The notes under the pieces are model-generated. The model saw nothing but the letters and a program-made list of their open reading frames with translations. It had not been told where the DNA came from and did no database searches. 60,236 nt of DNA from Spirochaetia bacterium (GTDB taxonomy: Bacteria; Spirochaetota; Spirochaetia; CADAEX01). The stretch is from assembly GCA_017535435.1 (NCBI GenBank), contig JAFXTY010000074.1, positions 1 to 60,236 on the forward strand. Direction: 5' to 3'. The position numbers and the translations under genes were made by a program. Positions 53,952-60,236 of the stretch are shown here, one piece after another; positions within the stretch are counted from its first letter, which is position 1; every line of letters begins with the position of its first letter.

Positions 53952-54290
53952 TTATAATACCTGCTTGGCCGCAGATAGAGAAAAGCTCTGAAAATGTATC
54001 GTTGTATTCCAGATTCTTTTTATAGACAACAAAGAGAAGGTCGTATCCGTCCGGTTTCAGATGTTCTTTTATATTCCTGAATACTTCTCTTATAATCCGT
54101 TTAGTCCTGTTTCTTTCTACCGCATTTCCGTAATTTCTCGGAGTAGTCACTGCCATCCGGCTGGTTCCTGTACCGTTATCCCTGTACAGAAGCTTGAACC
54201 CGGATTCTTTTATTGCCGCTGCTTCACGAAAAATCTGCTTAATCTCTGTTTTTTTTTTATCCGTTCTTTATCAGTAAGGCTTTTTCTCAT
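53938..54290 (-). CDS. rnpA: Ribonuclease P protein component, frame broken at a poly-A run
   Basis: Two reading frames together make one RnpA of about 117 aa, the normal length. The first begins at an ATG at 54290 ([14 protein letters not shown]) and overlaps the end of rpmH by 20 bp. The second carries [16 protein letters not shown], the RNA-binding RNR motif in [18 protein letters not shown], and continues to the stop at 53938. They join at ten A's on the minus strand (T10 at 54249-54258): with 11 A's the frame is continuous, with 10 the first frame stops shortly after. In the second frame no ATG, GTG or TTG lies between a stop just upstream of the run and 54156. RnpA is essential, so slippage or a sequencing error is likelier than a dead gene. 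Confidence 0.85.
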
Positions 54291-54438
54291 CTGCAACTGA
54301 CAGCTTCTTTCTTCCCTTCTGTCTTCTTCTCATAAGAACAAGGCGTCCGCCAGCGGTCTTCATTCTGGCCCTGAATCCAAATCTTCTGTTTCTTTTGACT
54401 TTGCTAGGCTGATAAGTTCTTTTGTCTGTTCCTCTCAT
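54271..54438 (-). CDS. rpmH: 50S ribosomal protein L34
   Basis: A 55-aa basic protein: [21 protein letters not shown] and [21 protein letters not shown] match L34, given in parts. The C-terminal tail (SVADEKKPY) is about ten residues longer than usual and runs over the rnpA start. AAGGAG lies 11 bp before the ATG at 54438. A promoter is seen upstream. Confidence 0.95.
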   Translation of the reverse strand: MRGTDKRTYQPSKVKRNRRFGFRARMKTAGGRLVLMRRRQKGRKKLSVADEKKPY

Positions 54439-54498
54439 AATAGGAAACTCCTTATATAGGTTTCTAACCCATGTTAGATTTTTTCACTTTGAGATATC

Positions 54499-54528
54499 AC
54501 TATAATTCGATTTGACTTTCAATGTCAA
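54499..54528 (-). promoter_or_regulatory. Promoter of the rpmH-rnpA-yidD-yidC-jag block
   Basis: On the minus strand TTGACA (54528-54523), an 18-nt spacer and TATAGT (54504-54499) lie directly after the DUF721 stop and about 60 bp before rpmH. Confidence 0.7.
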
Positions 54529-54810
54529 CTATCTTAAGGATATCTTTATATTATCTATATTTTTATCGGGAAATCTCTCCCTGATCTTCTCTAAAATTTC
54601 ATTTTTTCTAAGCTGAGCCACCTGGATCCACCCCGGATGGTCTGTCTCCAGGGTCAGGGTTTTCCCCTTGATATCCTTTATCCTAAGGTGCTCTGCCGCC
54701 TCTTCCCCCACCAGGGAAGGCCATACATCGAAGAGGGTCTCCTTCCGCTGGTCAAGCTTGATGGAGGCAAAAAGCTCCTTCAGTATATCACCTGCCGACC
54801 TGGTACTCAT
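54529..54810 (-). CDS. DUF721/DciA-like protein
   Basis: A 93-aa protein of the DUF721 family (DciA-like): FDVWPSLVGEEAAEHLRIKDIKG and the later WIQVAQLRKNEILEKI. DciA proteins help load the replicative helicase DnaB in bacteria lacking DnaC/DnaI. Its place directly after recF near the origin fits that. It overlaps recF by 23 bp. The C-terminal DnaB-contact part is not identifiable. Confidence 0.85.
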   Translation of the reverse strand: MSTRSAGDILKELFASIKLDQRKETLFDVWPSLVGEEAAEHLRIKDIKGKTLTLETDHPGWIQVAQLRKNEILEKIRERFPDKNIDNIKISLR

Positions 54811-55876
54811 TCAGAGTCCCTCCTTCCACGGCATAGCACCTTTCGCTCCCCCGGCCAGTGAAAAGCTGCTCCCCCGGCAGATATGTAAAGAAAGCCTGGT
54901 CGTAGTCGGGCAGGGTGGCGATAAAACGCTCCCTTTTTCCCCTGTCCAGCTCCAGCAGCACATCATCAATAAGGAAAATAGGGCGCCGCCCTGTCTTTGC
55001 AGTGTAGAATACAGCCTGGGCATTCCGCATGGCCAGGGTGATCAGCCGGGACTGGCCGGTGGAGGCTATCTTGGAAAAGTCCTTGTTGGACATATAGAAG
55101 CTGAACCGGTCCCGGTGGGGACCCCAGTTGGTCATGCCAGTCTCCAGGTCCCGCTCCTGCTTCTCGGCCAGCAGCTCCGCCACATCGGAAACAGACCCGG
55201 CATCTCCCCAGGAGGGCTGGTATCGCAGCATTATAGTCATGTCGCTGTCCGACACCTCCTTGAACACCTGGGAGAACAGGGGGCTGAACTCCTGGGTCAC
55301 TGCCGCCCGCCGGCTCATAAGCTCAAGGCCGGCCGCTGCCAGCTGCTGGTCTAGGACAGGGAGGAAATCCAGCTTCTTCTCCTTAAGGGAGGCATTCCGC
55401 ATCCGCAATATTTTATAGTATTCCCGCAGCTTCTCCAGGAAGGGGATGTCGTAGATGCCCATGACCTGGTTGAAGAAAAGGCGCCGGCGCTCCGGGGTGC
55501 CGTTCACAAAATAGATATCCTCGTGCTTGAACACAATACAGGGAATATTTTCTATCAGATCCTTGCGGTCAGCCACCACCTTGCCGTTCTGCCGTATCTC
55601 CTTGCGCTCGTTCTCCAGCTTCAGGGATATGGTGTTCTGCTGGCTGTTCTTGTCCAGAAAAGCCCCTTCCACCATCATATCATCCTTCCCCTGGGTTATC
55701 AGCAGTTCATCCTGCTTGGTGCGGAAGGAGCTGCCGAAGCACAGAAGGTAAATAAGCTCAAGGAAATTGCTTTTTCCCTGGCCGTTCTCTCCGATCAAAT
55801 AGATATTGCGGGCATCGGTGGAAAGCCGTTCGTTTGCGAGATTCCGAAAATTATAGGACCGAACCGATAAAAACAT
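54788..55876 (-). CDS. recF: DNA replication and repair protein RecF
   Basis: A 362-aa SMC-like ATPase for gap repair with RecO and RecR. Walker A is GENGQGKSNFLELIY near the start, the signature is TGQSRLITLAMRNAQ, and Walker B is PIFLIDDVLLELDR. It begins 1 bp after the dnaN stop. Confidence 0.95.
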   Translation of the reverse strand: MFLSVRSYNFRNLANERLSTDARNIYLIGENGQGKSNFLELIYLLCFGSSFRTKQDELLITQGKDDMMVEGAFLDKNSQQNTISLKLENERKEIRQNGKVVADRKDLIENIPCIVFKHEDIYFVNGTPERRRLFFNQVMGIYDIPFLEKLREYYKILRMRNASLKEKKLDFLPVLDQQLAAAGLELMSRRAAVTQEFSPLFSQVFKEVSDSDMTIMLRYQPSWGDAGSVSDVAELLAEKQERDLETGMTNWGPHRDRFSFYMSNKDFSKIASTGQSRLITLAMRNAQAVFYTAKTGRRPIFLIDDVLLELDRGKRERFIATLPDYDQAFFTYLPGEQLFTGRGSERCYAVEGGTLNEYQVGR

Positions 55877-55877
55877 C

Positions 55878-56978
55878 TCACAGCTGCATAGGCATCATGA
55901 TATGGAAGAATTCACCCTCGGGAACTCCCACCAGTGTCATGGCCTTGTTTGCTTCGGAGAACTTTATGGCTATATCATCCTCTTCCATAGTCTTGAGAGG
56001 CTCCATAAAATGCATGAAGTTCACTGCTATCTTCATGTCGTCTCCCTTGTACTCGCAGGCAACCTTCACCTTTGCATTTCCTACCTCGCTCTCCTCGGAA
56101 AGGATAGTAAGAGTGTCCTCGGTAAAATCAAAAAGAATCTTCTTGGACTTCTGCTCTGCAAAGATGGCTACTCTGGAAAGAGCTGTCATGAAATCGTCCT
56201 TCTTGATGATGGCTGTATAGCTCTGGTTCTCTGGAATGACCCTCTTGTAATTAGGGAACTGTCCCTCTATAAGTGTGGAATAAAGCTTGTTCTTATCAAA
56301 CATCACAAAGAAGCATTTGTCGGACACAGCAAGCTTGAGATTTCCCTGGCCGGAAGCCAGCTTCTTTATCATTCCAAGTATCTTTACAGGGATGATCACT
56401 CCCTTGAATTCTGCGTCGGAAATAACAATGTCCTTTTTAATGAAGGAAAGGCGTCTTCCGTCGGTGGAGACCATCTTTATGCAGTCATCCTCCCGTTCAA
56501 AATAGACACCGTTCATGAAATATTTTGTCTCATCGGTGGATACAGCGAAAATAGTGCTGTTTATCATATCGATGAAATCCTTCTGACCGACTTCGAAATA
56601 TTTATCATCTTCTATTTTGATAAGCTCCGGATAATTTCCGGCCTCTATGACCTTAAGCTGGATATTTGTATCTCCGCTCTCTGAATCCACAGTCAGCTTA
56701 TCTCCGGCAAGATTGAATTTTACATCACCATCGGGGAAAGAGCGCAACACACCTAAAAGCTTGTCACAGTAGACAGTGGTGCTTCCCGGTTCCTCCATAT
56801 CCACAGGAATATAAGTCTCGTATCCTATTTTCAGATCTGTGGCCTTTATATAAAGATTTCCATCTTTTACTTCCAAAAGAACATTAGAAAGAATAGACAT
56901 AGTATTTCTTGAAGAAATTATTCCCTGAGCAACTGCAATTTCATTCAAAAGAGAATTTTTGTTACAACTGAATTTCAT
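55878..56978 (-). CDS. dnaN: DNA polymerase III beta subunit (sliding clamp)
   Basis: A 366-aa clamp with three similar domains of about 120 residues. The start MKFSCNKNSLLNEIAVAQGI and the end MTLVGVPEGEFFHIMMPMQL frame it. The usual C-terminal MPMRL reads MPMQL here. A GGAGGAAAAA ribosome site precedes the ATG. It encircles DNA and tethers polymerase III. Confidence 0.96.
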   Translation of the reverse strand: MKFSCNKNSLLNEIAVAQGIISSRNTMSILSNVLLEVKDGNLYIKATDLKIGYETYIPVDMEEPGSTTVYCDKLLGVLRSFPDGDVKFNLAGDKLTVDSESGDTNIQLKVIEAGNYPELIKIEDDKYFEVGQKDFIDMINSTIFAVSTDETKYFMNGVYFEREDDCIKMVSTDGRRLSFIKKDIVISDAEFKGVIIPVKILGMIKKLASGQGNLKLAVSDKCFFVMFDKNKLYSTLIEGQFPNYKRVIPENQSYTAIIKKDDFMTALSRVAIFAEQKSKKILFDFTEDTLTILSEESEVGNAKVKVACEYKGDDMKIAVNFMHFMEPLKTMEEDDIAIKFSEANKAMTLVGVPEGEFFHIMMPMQL

Positions 56979-56994
56979 TTTTTCCTCCGATTCC

Positions 56995-57047
56995 AGCCTA
57001 CTTAAACTACTTGTTTATTTATAAACTAGTAGTAATAATAGTAGGCT
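56995..57047. repeat. Nested palindrome and TAG/TAA trinucleotide run in the dnaA-dnaN gap
   Basis: Three sets of paired arms nest around one centre: AGCCTACT/AGTAGGCT (56995-57002, 57040-57047), ACTACT/AGTAGT (57006-57011, 57028-57033) and GTTTAT/ATAAAC (57013-57018, 57021-57026). The right arm contains six trinucleotides TAG-TAG-TAA-TAA-TAG-TAG (57027-57044). It lies 17 bp upstream of the dnaN start. It may be a leader hairpin, a protein site, or an unwinding element. Confidence 0.65.
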
Positions 57048-57139
57048 AATTTTATAAGTTGATAAATCAAAAAAATCTTTATAACATAACTTTTTAAGCC
57101 TGTTTATAATTTTCTCTTTTTATCCCCGTTTTTCCCTTT

Positions 57140-58492
57140 TTATCCTTTTTCCGAAGCCTCTTTCACACTTTCCTCTATTTTTTGAATAGCAGGCTCCAGC
57201 ATCGGATTAGATTTTATACTGTCCTCTACTTTTTGTATAGCATAGATTACTGTGGTATGATCTTTTCCGAACTCGTTTCCAATCTCGTTCATGGAATATT
57301 CGCACATGTGATTTATGATATACATAGCTATCTGGCGGGGCCATGCGATGTTCTTTGTCCGCTTTCTTCCCCTTATATCGCTGGATGATATATTAAAGGC
57401 CTCTGCCACAGCTTTGATTATGCGGCCTATGGAAACATTCTCAGGCTTTGTCTTATTAAGATATGAAAGCTGTTCCTTGACCACATCCAGGGTGATTTCC
57501 CGTCTTACAAGATCGGAGTAGGCCACAATTTTCGTAAGGGCCGCCTCCAGCTCCCGCACATTGGTGGTTACGCTCTGGCTTATGAAATTAAGAATCTCAT
57601 CATTAATATGAATGTTCTGCTGGGCGCATTTCTGTTTAAGAATAGCTACCCGGGCTTCGAAAACAGGAAGCTTCAGATCGGCATTGAGACCGGACATAAA
57701 ACGGCTTTTCATGCGCTCTGTCAGCCTCTCCAGCTCCGAAGGATGCCGGTCGCAGGTGAATACAATCTGCTTGTTCACCTCGTGGAGAGCGTTGAAGGTG
57801 TTGAAAAGCTCCTCCTGCACAGCATCCTTGCCCTGGAAGAAGTGGATATCGTCGATAAGAAGCACATCCACGCTCCTGTATTTATTCTTGAATGCAGCCA
57901 TTTTAGGCTTCTGGCCCACTACAGATATGAATTCGTTGGTGAACTTCTCTGCAGTCACATACACCACTTTCTTATCCGGGAATCTTCTATAAATATCATT
58001 CCCTATAGCCTGCATCAGATGGGTCTTTCCCATGCCCACGCCGCCGTATATAAGGAGAGGGTTATAGGACTTTCCTGGGGCTTTCGAAATAGCTATGGAA
58101 GCGTTTGCAGCCAGCTCGTTGTTGGGGCTTATGACAAAATTGCTGAAAGTGAACTCGGGCCGCAGGGCAGGATGGTTTGTCTTAGCCGGTTCAGCCTCTT
58201 TTTCCTCCTCCATCTGCTCTGATGCAAGCTCCTCTTCGGCCCCATCCCTCCGGGCTACCTCTATATTTACTGCTACAGCAGAGCCGTTCTGCTCAGAAAG
58301 AGCTTCTTCTATTCTCTTCCTCAGTCCCATTTTTTCCAACTTTTCCTTGAACAGGTTGGATGGGATTCCAAGGGTAAGAGTTCCTTCTTCCTCAGAGAGG
58401 TAGAAAACCTGATCCAGGTACATTCTCCCATCCTGCCGGGAAGTATTTTTTCTCATTTTACCGATTATCTGTTCCCAAAGTGGTTTATACAT
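57140..58492 (-). CDS. dnaA: Chromosomal replication initiator DnaA
   Basis: A 450-aa initiator ATPase. Domain I (about 1-80) interacts with helicase. Domain II is a short acidic linker (about 85-115). Domain III has Walker A YGGVGMGKTHL and Walker B VLLIDDIHFF, and domain IV ends with the DNA-binding signature GKDHTTVIYAIQKV. AGGTGA lies about 10 bp before the ATG. It lies beside the origin and faces away from gyrB. Confidence 0.97.
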   Translation of the reverse strand: MYKPLWEQIIGKMRKNTSRQDGRMYLDQVFYLSEEEGTLTLGIPSNLFKEKLEKMGLRKRIEEALSEQNGSAVAVNIEVARRDGAEEELASEQMEEEKEAEPAKTNHPALRPEFTFSNFVISPNNELAANASIAISKAPGKSYNPLLIYGGVGMGKTHLMQAIGNDIYRRFPDKKVVYVTAEKFTNEFISVVGQKPKMAAFKNKYRSVDVLLIDDIHFFQGKDAVQEELFNTFNALHEVNKQIVFTCDRHPSELERLTERMKSRFMSGLNADLKLPVFEARVAILKQKCAQQNIHINDEILNFISQSVTTNVRELEAALTKIVAYSDLVRREITLDVVKEQLSYLNKTKPENVSIGRIIKAVAEAFNISSSDIRGRKRTKNIAWPRQIAMYIINHMCEYSMNEIGNEFGKDHTTVIYAIQKVEDSIKSNPMLEPAIQKIEESVKEASEKG

Positions 58493-58830
58493 AATGCTTT
58501 TTCACCTTTTTCCACAAGTTATCCACCGCAATGTGAATAACTTAATAACTCAACTAAATTTTGACACCCAAAAATGTCGACTTTCTAAATCATTGTGATA
58601 TAACAAATTATAAAATTAGAAAATTCCCGGTTTAAAAATTAGCTCAAAAATAGGAAAAATTCCTCTTTGCGAATAAAAGTTATCCACAACTTATTCAGAA
58701 GTATGTCAAGTTTACCCCATTCCACTGCAATATGCAAGCAAAATTTTACTGCAACTCATTGCAATTATTATGTAAAATATATATAATAATATAGAAAAAT
58801 CTATAAGATATCTTTTAAGTAGGGATTTAA
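58493..58830. other. Replication origin region (oriC) between dnaA and gyrB
   Basis: This AT-rich 338-bp gene-free region holds several DnaA-box sequences. Perfect matches to TTATNCACA are TTATCCACA at 58680-58688 and TTATTCACA on the minus strand at 58532-58540. One-mismatch copies are TTTTCCACA (58508-58516), TTATCCACC (58519-58527) and TTATTCAGA (58691-58699). Two clusters with AT-rich DNA between, next to dnaA, are typical of oriC. No coding sequence is seen. Confidence 0.8.
58759..58787 (+). promoter_or_regulatory. Putative gyrB promoter
   Basis: TTGCAA (58759-58764), a 17-nt spacer and TATAAT (58782-58787) lie 43 bp before the gyrB start, at the right edge of the origin. GTAGGG precedes the ATG as a weak ribosome site. 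Confidence 0.65.
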
Positions 58831-60236
58831 ATGGAAAATAAATATACTTCCGAAAATATTCGGGCCCTCAAAGGTCTTGAGCCGGTAAGACTCAGGCCTG
58901 GTATGTATATAGGCTCCACAGGCCCTGCCGGACTGCATCATCTGGTATATGAGGTTGTGGACAACAGCATAGACGAAGCCATGGCAGGCTATTGCTCAAA
59001 GATAACCGTGGCCCTGGAGAACTACGATATTGTCCGGGTGGAGGACGACGGCCGAGGTATTCCTGTGGACATGCATCCCACAGAGGGTATAAGTGCCCTG
59101 GAGCTGGTTCTCACCAGGCTTCATGCCGGCGGAAAGTTCAACAAAGGGGCATACAAGGTGTCAGGCGGTCTCCACGGCGTAGGTGTAAGCTGTGTCAACG
59201 CCCTCTCCGACTGGATGGAGGCTACAGTCTCCCGGGACGGCCATGTGTTCCGCCAGAGGTACGAGAAAGGTATTCCTGTTACCCGGGTTGAGATAGTGGG
59301 GGACACCGAGGCCCACGGCACCATGATCCGCTGGAAGGCGGACCGGGGCATATTTGCCGAGACAACCCACTACGAATACGACATACTGCGGAAAAGGCTG
59401 TGCGAGCTGGCATTCCTCAACAGCGGCATCACCATCATCTTCAAGGATGAACGCCCCGAATCCCAGCAGGAGGAGACCCTCCGCTACGAAGGGGGTATAG
59501 TCCAGTATGTAAAGCAGATCAACAGCCAGGTCAACAGCAAGTTCTTCATCCCCGAGCAGCCGATCTTCATCACAGGGGAGAAAAACGATGTCATCACAGA
59601 GCTGGCTCTCCAGTACAATGACGCCTATGGCGAAAATATCAACACCTACGTCAACGATATCAACACCCGTGAGGGTGGAACCCACCTGGAGGGTTTTAAG
59701 AACGCCCTGACCTATGTTTTGAACAAATGGCTGGATAAGAACGAGAAGCTCAAGAAGAAATTGGAGAAGGAAGATAAAGAGGCAAGCCTTTCCGGCGAGG
59801 ATGTCCGGACCGGTATCGTAGCTGTACTCTCCATGAAGGTTCCGGAGCCTCAGTTCGAGGGACAGACTAAGGAGAAGCTGGGAAACACCGAAGTGCGCAC
59901 CATTGTGGATGCCCTGGTGAAGGATCAGCTTAACGCCTACTTCGAGCTCAACCCTGAGGTGGTGGAGAAGATCCTGGAGAAGGCTGTGAGCGAGGCAACA
60001 GCCCGCATCGCCGCCCGGAAGGCCAAGGACGCACTTCGCAAGAAGTCCTTCTCCGACAGCTTCGGACTTCCGGAAAAGCTTTCCGACTGCTCTTCCAAGG
60101 ATCCGGAGCAGTGCGAAGTCTACATCGTGGAGGGAGACAGCGCCGGCGGCTCTGCCAAGAAGGGAAGGGACAGCCGCACCCAGGCTATCCTGCCGCTGTG
60201 GGGCAAGATGCTGAACGTAGAGAAGGTTAAGGCCGA
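58831..60236 (+). CDS. gyrB: DNA gyrase subunit B (3' end outside window)
   Basis: The first 468 codons of GyrB; the rest lies beyond the window. The GHKL ATPase is complete: VYEVVDNSIDEAMAG, VEDDGRGIPVDMHPT and GGLHGVGVSCVNALS. The transducer has the QTKEKLGNTEVRT element, and the TOPRIM start EVYIVEGDSAGGSAKKGRD is reached near the end, followed by ILPLWGKMLNVEKVKA. EGDSAGG and LWGKMLNVEK together favour GyrB over ParE. It is divergent from dnaA across the origin. Confidence 0.96.
   Translation, partial: MENKYTSENIRALKGLEPVRLRPGMYIGSTGPAGLHHLVYEVVDNSIDEAMAGYCSKITVALENYDIVRVEDDGRGIPVDMHPTEGISALELVLTRLHAGGKFNKGAYKVSGGLHGVGVSCVNALSDWMEATVSRDGHVFRQRYEKGIPVTRVEIVGDTEAHGTMIRWKADRGIFAETTHYEYDILRKRLCELAFLNSGITIIFKDERPESQQEETLRYEGGIVQYVKQINSQVNSKFFIPEQPIFITGEKNDVITELALQYNDAYGENINTYVNDINTREGGTHLEGFKNALTYVLNKWLDKNEKLKKKLEKEDKEASLSGEDVRTGIVAVLSMKVPEPQFEGQTKEKLGNTEVRTIVDALVKDQLNAYFELNPEVVEKILEKAVSEATARIAARKAKDALRKKSFSDSFGLPEKLSDCSSKDPEQCEVYIVEGDSAGGSAKKGRDSRTQAILPLWGKMLNVEKVKA

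Noticed and set aside
54271-54300. rnpA considered as a true pseudogene
   Set aside because: RnpA is essential, all conserved blocks remain, and the only defect is one base in an A10 run, so slippage or error explains it better.
1-60236. tRNA or rRNA genes, insertion sequences, prophage genes
   Set aside because: No T-loop-like GGTTCGA clusters with acceptor pairing, no rRNA-like sequence, and no transposase, integrase or phage structural proteins were recognised by eye.

Overview
The window is a dense, mostly housekeeping stretch of a bacterial chromosome that includes the replication origin. The best guess is a spirochaete of the Treponema type. Three things suggest this. The exported binding proteins have spirochaete-style export signals ending in FATGAAE or FAGGKKE. 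The ribose-phosphate pyrophosphokinase is an unusually long form (413 aa). The rod-shape operon carries a large radical SAM/DUF2344 protein at its tail, and the block dnaA-dnaN-recF-DUF721-rpmH-rnpA-yidD-yidC-jag sits beside a divergent gyrB. This assignment is inference from protein features; no database was searched.

Layout. 1-6.6 kb: a TAXI/TRAP transporter with an Asp/Glu-racemase-like enzyme, a divergent LysR regulator with an iron-sulfur serine-dehydratase-like enzyme, and a compact FGGY kinase, which looks like an uptake and catabolism module for a hydroxy- or amino acid. 6.6-10.8 kb: prs, a HAD phosphatase and a polar amino acid ABC transporter. 10.9-15.3 kb: polA-coaE-SPOR protein-DUF4186. 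15.3-19.6 kb: an accessory island with a WYL regulator, an orphan AT-rich gene, a three-gene operon in which two paralogous unknown proteins flank a DEDDh exonuclease, a long inverted repeat, and a Sel1-repeat protein. 19.6-24.5 kb: gatCAB-aspS. 24.5-26.5 kb: acyl-ACP thioesterase, folE, and a methyltransferase behind a palindromic operator and a leader terminator. 26.6-30.5 kb: dat-ddc (1,3-diaminopropane route) and a second WYL regulator. 30.6-39.3 kb: mscL and mreB-mreC-mreD-mrdA-rodA-radical SAM. 39.3-42.5 kb: metY-metA-radical SAM. 42.5-49.9 kb: gdhA, a PC4-like protein, rlmB, carD-purM-purN-purD and azlCD. 49.9-51.2 kb: a membrane protein fused to a cytidylate-kinase-like domain. 51.2-60.2 kb: the origin region, with gyrB running off the end.

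Most interesting points. (1) rnpA is not open in one frame: its conserved N-terminus, which overlaps rpmH, is joined to the rest across a run of ten A's, which suggests either transcriptional slippage or a homopolymer error. (2) The paralogue-exonuclease-paralogue operon at 17.2-19.1 kb is the best candidate for an undescribed system. (3) Several genes without a Shine-Dalgarno have a -10 hexamer (often extended TGn) exactly 6-7 nt before the ATG, so they look leaderless. (4) The methyltransferase promoter is near consensus, with a perfect 20-bp palindrome on its start site and a terminator-like hairpin in its leader. (5) CarD carries a histone-H1-like N-terminal tail made of four 23-residue repeats.

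No tRNA, rRNA, CRISPR array, insertion sequence or prophage was seen. The only gene-free stretch above 300 bases is the origin (58493-58830). All promoter calls are by eye.
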